Of a DNA stretch of 64,000 nucleotides, positions 8,512 to 17,469 are shown in pieces. The DNA is taken from NCBI RefSeq assembly GCF_036880985.1, contig NZ_JBAJNO010000008.1:186001-250000 (forward strand). The letters run 5' to 3'. A program made the translations under genes and the position numbers. A model generated the notes under the pieces. The model was not told the DNA's origin, ran no database searches, and saw only the letters and a list, made by a program, of their open reading frames with translations. This DNA comes from Limibacter armeniacum (lineage in GTDB: Bacteria; Bacteroidota; Bacteroidia; Cytophagales; Flammeovirgaceae). Position 1 is the first letter of the stretch. Each line of letters begins with the position of its first letter.

Positions 8512-8687
8512 GTATGTTTAGTCCCTTATTGTTTGTTTATAAAAGTCTTAAAGTAGATCAATTCTTTTTTTAGTACAATTTCCCATTGTGCAGGCGTATG
8601 AAAAAGAATTGGATTTAGCTTCATTGGGGGAATTATCAAAAATCTAATGGCAACCTAATTCAAACATGAACTAAAATTTAAAATTGA

Positions 8688-10769
8688 ATGAGAATGTATG
8701 AAATCAAACTGAGTCCAGAGTTTAAGTCCCAGACAAAGAAATCTATTTTTTCTATCGTATTTTTTATTCTGACCTATCTTATACTTCTAATATTGGCAGT
8801 AGGCTTAACGGCTCTGTGTGTATTTGGAGGTATTATGATTGTAATGACATTCCCAAGAATTTTAGGAATCGTTTTGGGTATTGGCTTGGCCAGTATTGGT
8901 TTTCTTGTCCTGTTTTTTCTGCTGAAGTTTATTTTCAAGTCACACAAAGTGGATCGTTCTCATTTGCAGGAGATCAAAAGGAAAGATGAACCTGAACTAT
9001 TCAATATGCTGGATGCGATTGTTCAGCAAGTAGGAACCACCTTTCCCAAAAAAGTTTATCTATCTGCTGATGTAAATGCAGCAGTTTTTTATGATTCCAA
9101 TTTTTGGAGCATGTTTCTGCCCGTACGCAAAAACCTACAGATTGGGTTGGGACTCGTGAATACCGTCACAGATATTGAGCTTAAGGCAATCTTAGCGCAT
9201 GAGTTTGGGCATTTTTCTCAAAGGACGATGAAAGTGGGCAGCTATGTCTACAATGTGAACCAGGTTATTTATAACCTGTTGTATGATAATGAATCCTATG
9301 ATAATGTGATTCAGTCATGGGCAGAAGTGAGTAGTTACTTTTCAATTTTTGTGGTGATCGCAGTACGTATCATTGAAGGAATTCAGGCAATATTGAGAAA
9401 GATGTATGAGGTGGTAAACAGGAATTATATGGCGCTGTCCCGTGAGATGGAGTTTCATGCCGATGAGATTGCAGCCAGTGTTACGGGTTATAAACCTCTG
9501 AAAAGTTCCCTGTTGAGGATTAAGTTGGCTGATCATGCTCACCAGTCTGTACTAAACTTTTATGGAGAGAAGGTTAAAGAAAATTTTAGGAGCGGGAACA
9601 TGTTTCAGGAACAGTTTCATGTCATGAACTTTCTGGCGACGGAAGATAATATTCTGTTGGAAAATCAGCTACCAATGGTGTCCTTGAATGACCTTAACAG
9701 GTTTAACAAGTCTAGGCTTGTGATCAAGGATCAGTGGGCTTCGCATCCAAGCACTAAAGAGAGGATTGAGCGGTTGGAGCAGACAGGTTTGACAGCAGAA
9801 AAAGAAGTACATCAACCAGCAGGTAGTATCTTTCAGAATATAGAAAATACATACAGACATCAGACGGCAAAACTTTTTGAATCGGTTCAATATCAGGGAG
9901 AGTCGAAGGAGATGACCTTGGAAGAATTTCAGGATGCTTATAAAGCATACTATGAAGCCAATACTTTCTCTCGTTTCTATAATGGTTACTATGATGATAA
10001 ACAACCAATCCGTTTCGATCTGAAGGCAGCAGCCGTAGAGGAGGAAACCACAGCCACAGCGGAAACTTTATTCTCTAACCAGCAGATTGAGCTGGTATAT
10101 ACTGCTTTCTCCTTGCAGAATGACATTGAGACCCTCAAACAGCTGGCAGGTAGTGGGCATGCGATCAAGACTTTTGATTATGACGGGAAAAAATATGCTA
10201 GCAGAGAAAGTGCAGGGCTTGCATCGAAACTTGCTGAGGAACTGAAGGAGCTTAATGAGCAGATCAAGCAGAATGATATCCGAATTTTCCAATTTTTCCT
10301 AAAACGAGAGCAGGAGTTGGGAGAGAGTTTACAGCTTAAAGCAATGTATCAGACATTTTTTGACTATGATACACAGATTGATGCAAAGAGCGGATTGTAT
10401 ACTGAGATGTTAGAAGCGCTTCAGTTTATCAACTATAATTTGCCATTTGAACAGATTCGGGAAAATTTTGCCAATCTAGCACCAAAGGAAGCAATCTTGA
10501 AACATGAGATTAAGGAACTGATGGAGAGTGAGCGTTATCAGCAGGAGATTACGCCAGAGATGCAAGAAAACTTTGAGCAGTATCTGTCAAAAAAATGGGA
10601 ATACTTCGGACATGAGAATTATTTTGAACGACCACTTGAAATGCTTTTCAAGGTACTGAATAACTACGGTTACCTGTTGTCCAGAGGGTATTTTCTGATG
10701 AAGAAGGAGCTGCTTAATTATCAGGAGGAGCTGGTGAAGCGTCAGGAAACACTAGGAATAACAGGATGA
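8688..10769 (+). CDS. M48-family membrane metallopeptidase
   Basis: 693 residues. Two N-terminal transmembrane segments (about 20-45 and 50-80) precede a zinc protease domain with HEFGH at 171-175 and the third ligand Glu255 in EFHADE. Another hydrophobic segment lies near 220-245 between the two zinc motifs, as in HtpX/Ste24 relatives. The C-terminal ~350 residues are helical, charged and without a recognised domain; this long extension is typical of Bacteroidota M48 proteins. It probably degrades misfolded membrane proteins. A second possible start (ATG at 8694) differs by two codons. It is followed directly by a terminator. Confidence 0.88.
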   Translation: MRMYEIKLSPEFKSQTKKSIFSIVFFILTYLILLILAVGLTALCVFGGIMIVMTFPRILGIVLGIGLASIGFLVLFFLLKFIFKSHKVDRSHLQEIKRKDEPELFNMLDAIVQQVGTTFPKKVYLSADVNAAVFYDSNFWSMFLPVRKNLQIGLGLVNTVTDIELKAILAHEFGHFSQRTMKVGSYVYNVNQVIYNLLYDNESYDNVIQSWAEVSSYFSIFVVIAVRIIEGIQAILRKMYEVVNRNYMALSREMEFHADEIAASVTGYKPLKSSLLRIKLADHAHQSVLNFYGEKVKENFRSGNMFQEQFHVMNFLATEDNILLENQLPMVSLNDLNRFNKSRLVIKDQWASHPSTKERIERLEQTGLTAEKEVHQPAGSIFQNIENTYRHQTAKLFESVQYQGESKEMTLEEFQDAYKAYYEANTFSRFYNGYYDDKQPIRFDLKAAAVEEETTATAETLFSNQQIELVYTAFSLQNDIETLKQLAGSGHAIKTFDYDGKKYASRESAGLASKLAEELKELNEQIKQNDIRIFQFFLKREQELGESLQLKAMYQTFFDYDTQIDAKSGLYTEMLEALQFINYNLPFEQIRENFANLAPKEAILKHEIKELMESERYQQEITPEMQENFEQYLSKKWEYFGHENYFERPLEMLFKVLNNYGYLLSRGYFLMKKELLNYQEELVKRQETLGITG

Positions 10770-10796
10770 GTATAGAATATGAACATACTTAATCGA

Positions 10797-10838
10797 AATC
10801 CCTCAACCATGATATTCACGGTTGAGGGATTTTTTTTA
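10797..10838 (+). terminator. Terminator after the M48 gene
   Basis: AATCCCTCAACC (10797-10808) pairs perfectly with GGTTGAGGGATT (10820-10831), followed by a run of Ts. The convergent esterase gene ends at 10836, so the hairpin may serve both. Confidence 0.9.
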
Positions 10839-11666
10839 TTCTCCTTTTTTGAGCTTTGTGATCCTCTTTACTTCATTCAGCAATAGCGGAAATGCAGGCT
10901 CTGTCATACCATGTCCGTAGCCATCCAGTTCAAATAGTCTGGTGTCCTTGTGACCTGCCACTTTCATCATACGCATCAGGTAGGCATTTTCTTCATACCT
11001 GCCGAGCATTTCCAGTTCCCTGTCACCTGTGATCAGTAGGAGCGGTGATGCATCCGGACGAACGTGGTAAAGTGGCGCTAAGTTATCCACGATAGGCTGT
11101 GTACCCGGAATACCTCTTTCTTCACGCACTGTAAAGTGGGTGATGGTGTGACCACTGAAAGGAATCAGTCCTGCGATGTCGTTGGCATCTATATCATGTT
11201 TGCCCAGCCATGACTTGTCCAGTCCGACCATGCTGGCAAGGTAACCACCAGCTGAGTGACCTGACACAAAAATCAGGGAAGGATCTCCTCCGTATTCCTT
11301 GATGTGCTTAAATGCCCAGCTCACTGCTGCGGCAGCATCTTCTATATAGGTTGGCGCTTTTATTTTTGGGTAAAGGCGATAGTTTACCCCAATTACGCAT
11401 ACTCCTTTTTCCTGTAGTGCGGCAGGCAGTTCCTTTTGTCCACCAGTCAGTCCACCACCATGAAACCATACAATGGTAGGAAAGTCCGTTACATTTTTCG
11501 GATAGTAAATGTCCAGAACACAACGCTCATTGATATAGGCATCAGACTTGTTGATGTCATCGCTGTAGTAATGGATGTTGCGTTTGGTTTCGTACGCTGT
11601 TGCTTTTTGTGCATAAGTGGTGAATGCAAGGAAAAAAGTCAGCAGTGTTAGTATTAGCTTATTCAT
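10836..11666 (-). CDS. Secreted alpha/beta hydrolase (carboxylesterase-like, HSL/BD-FAE type)
   Basis: 276 residues with a signal peptide cleaved near TTYAQ (residue 20), so probably periplasmic. The oxyanion-hole motif HGGG is at 69-72 and the nucleophile motif GHSAGG places Ser138. Acid and base are likely in LLITGDRELE and GYGHGM near the C-terminus. It belongs to the carboxylesterase/lipase group that acts on short acyl or aryl esters; the substrate cannot be told. It is a single gene, divergent from ohrR. Confidence 0.85.
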   Translation of the reverse strand: MNKLILTLLTFFLAFTTYAQKATAYETKRNIHYYSDDINKSDAYINERCVLDIYYPKNVTDFPTIVWFHGGGLTGGQKELPAALQEKGVCVIGVNYRLYPKIKAPTYIEDAAAAVSWAFKHIKEYGGDPSLIFVSGHSAGGYLASMVGLDKSWLGKHDIDANDIAGLIPFSGHTITHFTVREERGIPGTQPIVDNLAPLYHVRPDASPLLLITGDRELEMLGRYEENAYLMRMMKVAGHKDTRLFELDGYGHGMTEPAFPLLLNEVKRITKLKKGE

Positions 11667-11878
11667 TGTTGATAGGCTTTATATTTAGTGAATCTGAAAT
11701 TATTTTAAAGCTAGTTGATTTTACTTTTGACCTTCTGAATCAGTTGTTGATCATTGGTTTATTACTAGTAATGATTATTTATCGCCTCAATCTAATTCAT
11801 TCCTTATTTTGTTCAAATTTAGAGATGATATAATCACATTCAATTCAAGTATAAATTCTTTCGATTGAATAAATTGTG

Positions 11879-11908
11879 TAAAATTAAATTGTATACAATA
11901 TATTTGTG
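11879..11908. promoter_or_regulatory. OhrR operator overlapping the ohrR promoter
   Basis: A 30-base near-palindrome centred on the perfect ATTGTATACAAT (11888-11899), with AATTAAATTG on the left. It closely resembles the OhrR box described upstream of Bacillus subtilis ohrA (TACAATT/AATTGTA repeats). A -7 box TATATTTG (11899-11906) sits inside its right arm, five bases before the ATG. Bound repressor would therefore block RNA polymerase, and the mRNA may be nearly leaderless. Confidence 0.8.
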
Positions 11909-11910
11909 TC

Positions 11911-12354
11911 ATGGAAAACGATAAACAAGAAACTTGTGAGTGGTTAAAGCTGGATAATCAACTGTGTTTTCAGTTGTATGCATTGTCCAGAAAGATTACA
12001 CAACTCTATGGACCAATGCTGAAAAAGCTGGATATCACTTACCCACAATACTTGATTTTTCTGGTGATGTGGGAACATAAGGAGTTATCCATTAAAGAAA
12101 TAGGGTCGAGGTTGCATCTGGATACAGGAACGCTGACCCCTATGCTAAAGCGGATGGAGCAGAAAGGGTGGCTAACCAGACAGCGTGATAAGCAGGACGA
12201 AAGAGTAGTCAAGATTGCGTTGACAGAAAGCGGTTGGTCGTTGCAGCCTAAAGCCGTAGATATTCCAAAAGATCTGGTATGTGCTATGCACTTGGATTTG
12301 GAAGAGGCTGCACAAATGCGAGAGACATTGAAGGCATTAATGCAGAAACTGTAA
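11911..12354 (+). CDS. ohrR: MarR-family organic hydroperoxide sensor OhrR
   Basis: 147 residues with a MarR winged helix fold (IKEIGSRLHLDTGTLTPMLK recognition region, DERVVKIALTESG wing). NQLCFQLYALSR places Cys19 at the position of the peroxide-sensing cysteine of OhrR (Cys15 in Bacillus). Oxidation of this residue releases DNA in the family. The gene is preceded by an OhrR-type operator and followed 91 bases later by ohr, so it represses itself and probably the ohr gene on the same transcript. Confidence 0.93.
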   Translation: MENDKQETCEWLKLDNQLCFQLYALSRKITQLYGPMLKKLDITYPQYLIFLVMWEHKELSIKEIGSRLHLDTGTLTPMLKRMEQKGWLTRQRDKQDERVVKIALTESGWSLQPKAVDIPKDLVCAMHLDLEEAAQMRETLKALMQKL

Positions 12355-12445
12355 GCATTACTCAAGTTTCATTGATGATGCTTTTTGAATAAGAAATTAT
12401 AGTGACTTAATAATTCAACAAACAGAATATCTAAACACAATCAAC

Positions 12446-12859
12446 ATGAAAAATGCATTGTACACAGCAGCTGCGACTGCTTCTGGTGGAAGAAATGGAA
12501 AAGTAGTTTCAAGTGATGAAGTATTGGATCTTGAAGTAAGAATGCCAAAAGAACTGCAAGGCAGTGGTGGGCCTTTTACAAACCCTGAACAGCTTTTTGC
12601 GGCAGGTTATGCTGCGTGTTTTGATAGCGCACTTGGTTTGGTGGCTAGACAGCAAAAAGTAAATATCTCTCCATCTACTACAGCTGAAGTGAGCATTGGT
12701 CAGGATGAAACTGGTTTTGGCTTGGGTGTAAAGCTGAAAGTAAGTATTCCTGAGCTAGAAAGAGAGCAGGCGCAGAAGTTGGTAGAAGCAGCTCACCAAG
12801 TTTGTCCATACTCAAAAGCTACAAGAGGTAATATCGAAGTAGCATTGGAAGTGATCTGA
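12446..12859 (+). CDS. ohr: Organic hydroperoxide resistance protein (Ohr, OsmC superfamily)
   Basis: 137-residue thiol peroxidase that reduces lipid and organic hydroperoxides with lipoyl/dithiol donors. The two catalytic cysteines are Cys58 (AAGYAACFDSAL) and Cys120 (HQVCPYSKATRGN). Arg16 in GGRNG and Glu48 complete the active site. The length is normal. There is no separate operator between ohrR and ohr, so co-transcription from the ohrR promoter is likely; a terminator follows. Confidence 0.96.
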   Translation: MKNALYTAAATASGGRNGKVVSSDEVLDLEVRMPKELQGSGGPFTNPEQLFAAGYAACFDSALGLVARQQKVNISPSTTAEVSIGQDETGFGLGVKLKVSIPELEREQAQKLVEAAHQVCPYSKATRGNIEVALEVI

Positions 12860-12891
12860 TAGTTTAGTTAGTTATAAATGTGCTTTTTCAC

Positions 12892-12936
12892 CAAAAAGGG
12901 ACAGTCTTTAGTTATTGACTGTCCCTTTTGGTTTTT
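12892..12936. terminator. Bidirectional terminator between ohr and the DUF389 gene
   Basis: A long stem with AAAAGGGACAGTC on the left and GACTGTCCCTTTT on the right around a 10-base loop, followed by GGTTTTTA. Both flanking genes converge on it. Confidence 0.85.
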
Positions 12937-14404
12937 ATTCAGTTTGTATAATTAATGAGTCTACCATAACATTTTGTTTCTCCAATAGCAATAAGACTTT
13001 TAACCTGATCGCTTCATTGACTTTCTTGGCGTTATAATTGGGTGGTGTAGCTTTCCATTTAAGTTTTATATAATAGAGGGTATCCCTTTTTCCATTATTG
13101 TCTTCCGAAATTTCTTTTGATAAGGACAGCTTATTGAGGTTGGGATAGTCAATCATTAGTGACTTCCTGAGATAAGTCAAGTCCCAGTCAGCATTTTCGT
13201 TCTGCTGTGTGATTTGCTTAAGGGAATCTATCTGATCCTGGTAATACTTAATCGTTCCTTTTGTATGTTTCTCTCCAGCTTGTGTAATTAAGCTTTCAAT
13301 GGCACGAACATCACTGTACTTGAACTGACGCTGAAATACTTTTAGTGATGTATTATCCAGATCATAATTAGGAAGCTGTGTCCGCCATAAAGCAATGGTT
13401 TGGTCTGGAATACTTCCGTGTGTCACATCCAATTCCATAAAGGTGGAATCTCGGTTGATGTAGGTGCTTCTGAAGTAAAGCTTGGTGTTCTTGTCGGTAA
13501 TAGAGGGCTTGATGACTTCTGTGTAGAAATTATCGGAGTTGCTTAAGAAGATAGACTCTTTCACCAGTCGGTAGAACAGTAATCCGGAAGGGAGCATAAC
13601 AATCAAGGTTCCGAACAGGATATACATCTTGACTTTGTGCTGTAATTTCTCATTCAGGAACTGCCGAACGGGAAACTGGATAAACCTGATGACCAAAACA
13701 GTGGATAAGCAGATAAAAAGGGAGTTTAGCAGGAACAAGTACATGGCACCAAAAAAGTAATCCCATTTTCCTAATGCAAAACCATATCCGGCAGTACAGA
13801 GAGGAGGCATTAGTGCTGTAGCAATGGCTACCCCTGGTACAACGGTATCCCTTTCACCTCTGGTGGCGGCAATAATACCTGCAAGCCCACCGAAAAAGGC
13901 AACCACAACATCAAGAATAGTGGGGAATGTTCTGCCTAACAACTCAGAGGTCTCCTTCTCGATAGGGGAAATGGTAAAGTACAGCGTAGAGGTTATCAGG
14001 CTGACAATGACCATTCTCATAAAGTTCCTTAGCGAACGGATGATAAGCTTGAAGTCGATCATGCCTACGCCAAGCCCGACTCCCCTGATTGGTCCCATCA
14101 AAGGCGAGATAAGCATGGCACCAATAATGACCGCAGGTGAGTTGGTATTCAGTCCTACAGATGCAACCGCAATAGAGCATATCAGTACCCAAATATTGTA
14201 GCCTTTGAACTCAACACTTTTCTCTATAGAAAGTATTGTCTGTTCATAATTGACGTCCTCATCAAAGCGAAGGCTATCTCTGGCATCATTTAATACCTGT
14301 TTGATGAGTTCACTAAGACTTTTTGAGGGTAATGCAGTAGGGTCCTCTTTGACGGGGCGTTTGAACCGAGGAAGTTCGTGGGGTTTTTTATGTTCGTCTT
14401 TCAT
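12935..14404 (-). CDS. DUF389-family integral membrane protein
   Basis: 489 residues from the ATG at 14404 (an in-frame TTG four codons upstream is rejected). The DUF389/TIGR00341 core spans about 65-270. It has the diagnostic stretch NSPAVIIGAMLISPLMGPIR, then GVGLGVGMIDF, and VVPGVAIATALMPPLCTAGY, with about six transmembrane helices. A further helix near 270-290 precedes a ~200-residue soluble domain, probably periplasmic, ending at the C-terminus. The molecular function of DUF389 is not established. It is monocistronic. Confidence 0.88.
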   Translation of the reverse strand: MKDEHKKPHELPRFKRPVKEDPTALPSKSLSELIKQVLNDARDSLRFDEDVNYEQTILSIEKSVEFKGYNIWVLICSIAVASVGLNTNSPAVIIGAMLISPLMGPIRGVGLGVGMIDFKLIIRSLRNFMRMVIVSLITSTLYFTISPIEKETSELLGRTFPTILDVVVAFFGGLAGIIAATRGERDTVVPGVAIATALMPPLCTAGYGFALGKWDYFFGAMYLFLLNSLFICLSTVLVIRFIQFPVRQFLNEKLQHKVKMYILFGTLIVMLPSGLLFYRLVKESIFLSNSDNFYTEVIKPSITDKNTKLYFRSTYINRDSTFMELDVTHGSIPDQTIALWRTQLPNYDLDNTSLKVFQRQFKYSDVRAIESLITQAGEKHTKGTIKYYQDQIDSLKQITQQNENADWDLTYLRKSLMIDYPNLNKLSLSKEISEDNNGKRDTLYYIKLKWKATPPNYNAKKVNEAIRLKVLLLLEKQNVMVDSLIIQTE

Positions 14405-14690
14405 ACAGTCAGCCAAGAGGCATCAGTGAAGAATATATGCATTTACTGTTTCATAACAAGCATGAAGAATCTTTGGGTTCAAGAATGTATAGGAGAAAAA
14501 GCAGGAGAATTTTGTAGAAATGATAATGCGGCTTCACCATTAATTTGGTAGAGTGCAGATAGTATAATTGATGATCTGAGTTAGGTCATTGTTATCACAG
14601 TTGTTTCCTGTGTATTTTTAGATTAGAAATCTACTGAATAGCCTAAAGTGGCCTAGTCAGTTTAACTATTTTTTTATCAATTAAACTATC

Positions 14691-16772
14691 ATGAAGAAGT
14701 TACGCTTTTTACTTCAATTTGTTTTTATCTCATTTCTGCTGTTTATGTCACAATGTGGGACTAAACAGTCTTCAGAAGTGGTTTCTCCTGATGGGAAACT
14801 GAAAGTTATTTTTTCATTGAATGAAGCAGGTAAGCCTTTTTATGCTGTACAATTTAAAGACAAGGCTATATTGGATACTTCTGCATTAGGCTTCCATTTC
14901 AAAGAACAACATGCTTTGGAAGAGAATTTTGAAATTATAGGAGTTGAACAGATGACCTATGATGAAAAGTGGAATCCTGTATGGGGAGAAGACAAGACTT
15001 TCTATAATCATGGTAATGAAATAAAGGTATTGCTTCGTGAAAAGATGGGAGATGAAAGGCTCTTGAACATTTATTTCAGGGCTTATGATGACGGTGTTGC
15101 CCTTCGATATGAAATTCCGCAGCAACAACGTATTTCTCAGTTTGAGATCACGGATGAACTGACGCAGTTCAATTTTACAGGAAATCCTACTGCATGGTGG
15201 CAGCCTGCCAATTTTGATACTTATGAGCTAAGGTATGCTGAGTCTCCATTATCTGAGGTATCGGGAGCCAATACGCCTATCACGTTGAAGGCAGAAGATA
15301 GCCTATACCTGAGTGTGCATGAAGCGGCATTGACTGATTATTCCGGCATGACATTGAAACAGGTGAAGGGAAATCTTTTTGAAGCGGATTTAGCTCCTTT
15401 TTCACCAAATGGAGATGTGAAAGTCAAGCAACAGGTGCCTATGCTGACACCTTGGAGAGTGATCAAGTTGGCAGAAACGGCTGGCGGATTGATTACATCT
15501 CATTTGATAGAAAACTTGAATGAACCAAGTAAGATCATCAATACATCATGGATCAAGCCCGGTAAGTATATTGGTATTTGGTGGGAGATGCACCTGAAAA
15601 AAGGAACTTGGGAGAATAAAAATGCTTCAGACTTTGAATCACTTCCGTTTGGGGGAAAACCGGAAAGTGGTCAATCAGGTATAGATAAAAGCCATTCAGC
15701 CAATACAGCCAATGCCAAGAAATATATTGACTTTGCCACCAAACATGGCATTAATGGTTTACTGATTGAAGGCTGGAACTTTGGCTGGGAAAGAGGATGG
15801 AAAGGTTTCAACTTTACCAAAGCCTATCCTGACTTTGATATCGCAGAGGTGGTACGATATGGGAAAGAACACAATGTATTCCTGATAGGACATCATGAAA
15901 CAGGTGGTGAGGTCGGCAACTACGAAAAACAGTTGGAAGAAGCTTTTGCCTTTTACAATCAGTTGGGAATTCCGGCAGTGAAAACGGGGTATGTGTCCAA
16001 CGAAGGACCTGTTGATATTAATGGAGAGAAGTTCCACCATCATGGGCAGCGTATGGTACAGCATTATAGAAAAGTGGTAGAGACAGCTGCCCGATATCAG
16101 ATAATGGTTGTTGCACACGAACCCATTAAGCCAACGGGAATTCGTCGTACTTGGCCGAACCTACTGGCAGCTGAAGGTACCCGTGGACAGGAGTACAATG
16201 CTTGGGATCAGGAGGGAGGAAATAAACCTTGGCATACGACGGTATTGCCATTTACCCGTATGCTAGCAGGTCCGGTTGATTTTACACCAGGTATTTTCAA
16301 TATCAAGTTTGATGAATACAGTAAGGAAAACCGTGTAAATACAACCTTAGCCAAACAGTTGGCACTTTATGTAGTACTTTATACGCCAATGCAGATGGCT
16401 GCCGACTTGCCAGAGCATTATGAAGGAAATGAGGCATTCAAGTTTATTGAGGACGTTCCTGTCAACTGGGATGAAACCAAGGTGTTGAATGGTGAAATAG
16501 GAAACTATGTGACCATTGCCCGACGTCATGGAAGTGATTGGTATATTGGAGCAATTACAGATGAAAATGCAAGATCAGTAGATATAGGGTTGGACTTCCT
16601 GAGAGAAGGGGCTACTTATGAGGCAACGATCTATGCAGACAGTCCCGATACAGATCTTGAACATAATCCTGCTGCATTTGACATCAGAAAACAAGAAGTG
16701 AAAAAAGGCAGTACGCTTACTTTGAAAATGACGCAAAGTGGTGGACAAGCCATAAGCCTTAAGATGAAATAA
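14691..16772 (+). CDS. Glycoside hydrolase family 97 lipoprotein (inverting alpha-glucosidase, SusB-like)
   Basis: 693 residues with a lipobox around Cys22 (FMSQCGT), so membrane-anchored at the cell envelope. The order is an N-terminal GH97 beta-sandwich, a TIM barrel (GKYIGIWWEMHLKKGTW near 300) and a C-terminal beta domain. The glutamates that define the inverting, calcium-dependent subgroup are present. Glu477 (VVAHEPIKPTG), Glu495 and Glu501 (AAEGTRGQEYN) match SusB Glu508, Glu526 and Glu532 with identical spacing, and Glu403 (HHETGG) is the likely second base. Glu179 in TYELRY probably matches the calcium ligand Glu194. It hydrolyses alpha-glucosides such as starch oligosaccharides. No susC/D genes lie beside it. 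Confidence 0.93.
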   Translation: MKKLRFLLQFVFISFLLFMSQCGTKQSSEVVSPDGKLKVIFSLNEAGKPFYAVQFKDKAILDTSALGFHFKEQHALEENFEIIGVEQMTYDEKWNPVWGEDKTFYNHGNEIKVLLREKMGDERLLNIYFRAYDDGVALRYEIPQQQRISQFEITDELTQFNFTGNPTAWWQPANFDTYELRYAESPLSEVSGANTPITLKAEDSLYLSVHEAALTDYSGMTLKQVKGNLFEADLAPFSPNGDVKVKQQVPMLTPWRVIKLAETAGGLITSHLIENLNEPSKIINTSWIKPGKYIGIWWEMHLKKGTWENKNASDFESLPFGGKPESGQSGIDKSHSANTANAKKYIDFATKHGINGLLIEGWNFGWERGWKGFNFTKAYPDFDIAEVVRYGKEHNVFLIGHHETGGEVGNYEKQLEEAFAFYNQLGIPAVKTGYVSNEGPVDINGEKFHHHGQRMVQHYRKVVETAARYQIMVVAHEPIKPTGIRRTWPNLLAAEGTRGQEYNAWDQEGGNKPWHTTVLPFTRMLAGPVDFTPGIFNIKFDEYSKENRVNTTLAKQLALYVVLYTPMQMAADLPEHYEGNEAFKFIEDVPVNWDETKVLNGEIGNYVTIARRHGSDWYIGAITDENARSVDIGLDFLREGATYEATIYADSPDTDLEHNPAAFDIRKQEVKKGSTLTLKMTQSGGQAISLKMK

Positions 16773-16780
16773 ACCAATGT

Positions 16781-16817
16781 GCCGAAAAAGTGACCTATTT
16801 TACTTTTTCGGCTTTTT
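16781..16817 (+). terminator. Terminator of the GH97 gene
   Basis: GCCGAAAAAGT (16781-16791) pairs with ACTTTTTCGGC (16802-16812), then TTTTT. Confidence 0.88.
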
Positions 16818-16831
16818 CTTTAAAAGAAACT

Positions 16832-16993
16832 ATGAGACAGTTACTGGTCAGGCTGATGCGTAAGTTTTGGGGAGAAAGGGGAGATGAAAATTTCTCTACC
16901 TCACAGGTTTTTGTGTTTGCAGCAGGTTTGTCGCTCGTAGGAATTCTGGCATTGATGATTTTGCTGACGCTGATAAGTACATTGTTAGGATAA
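16832..16993 (+). CDS. Small single-pass membrane protein
   Basis: 53 residues from the ATG at 16832. The longer frame from 16790 begins inside the GH97 terminator and is rejected. A basic N-terminus (MRQLLVRLMRKFWGERGDE) precedes one transmembrane helix (VFVFAAGLSLVGILALMILL, then TLISTLLG), predicting an inner-membrane protein with its N-terminus in the cytoplasm. Function is unknown. A hairpin GGTAGTAC/GTACTGCC at about 17004-17023 may terminate it. Confidence 0.5.
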   Translation: MRQLLVRLMRKFWGERGDENFSTSQVFVFAAGLSLVGILALMILLTLISTLLG

Positions 16994-17062
16994 AAAGAAA
17001 GGCCGGTAGTACAAGTACTGCCGACCTCGTTATTAAAACATCCTAATCCATAAGAATGTGGT

Positions 17063-17284
17063 TTAATAATAACCTTTATAGGAAGGGCATATTGCGTTCC
17101 CGCCATGTTTAGCCCATTTTTCCTTCAGTTTTTTATGCTTCTTAATGCGTTTTTCCGTTGCCTTCATAGCCCTGTATCTAGCTGTACTGTTGTTTTGTGT
17201 CGCACAGGATGAAAATGATAGTACTGCTATGACCATTAAAGATACTTGAAGTAAACGGATTTTTGAGTTAGCGAGTAGTTTCAT
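17063..17284 (-). CDS. Small lysine-rich lipoprotein
   Basis: 73 residues with a basic start, hydrophobic core and lipobox LSFSSC at Cys27. The mature ~46 residues are strongly basic (KATEKRIKKHKKLKEKWAKH) and end in a Cys-containing, Tyr-rich tail NAICPSYKGYY. No family was recognised. The positive charge would suit contact with lipopolysaccharide, DNA or peptidoglycan; this is inference. Confidence 0.6.
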   Translation of the reverse strand: MKLLANSKIRLLQVSLMVIAVLSFSSCATQNNSTARYRAMKATEKRIKKHKKLKEKWAKHGGNAICPSYKGYY

Positions 17285-17410
17285 GAATGGTTGGTTTTAT
17301 GAAACATAATTCATGATTGAATATAAACACGGTGCAAAGGTATGTATTGCAGATGTTTATGAGTTTTAAAGCTTGCTAATAAGTAATAAGGGAGGTTGAG
17401 AGGGGGATAT

Positions 17411-17442
17411 AAAAAACTCCGCTCCCTGTCAGGAAGCGGAGT
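17411..17442 (-). terminator. Terminator of the acyl-CoA dehydrogenase gene
   Basis: ACTCCGCT/AGCGGAGT (17416-17423 with 17435-17442) with an inner CCT/AGG. The minus strand continues into six Ts. Confidence 0.85.
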
Positions 17443-17469
17443 GTATTTGGTGTTATATGTGTGTAGATA

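Noticed and set aside
14691-16772. GH97 gene as part of a starch utilisation locus
   Set aside because: No susC/susD, GH13 or regulator gene is adjacent; the two susCD loci are 25 kb or more away.
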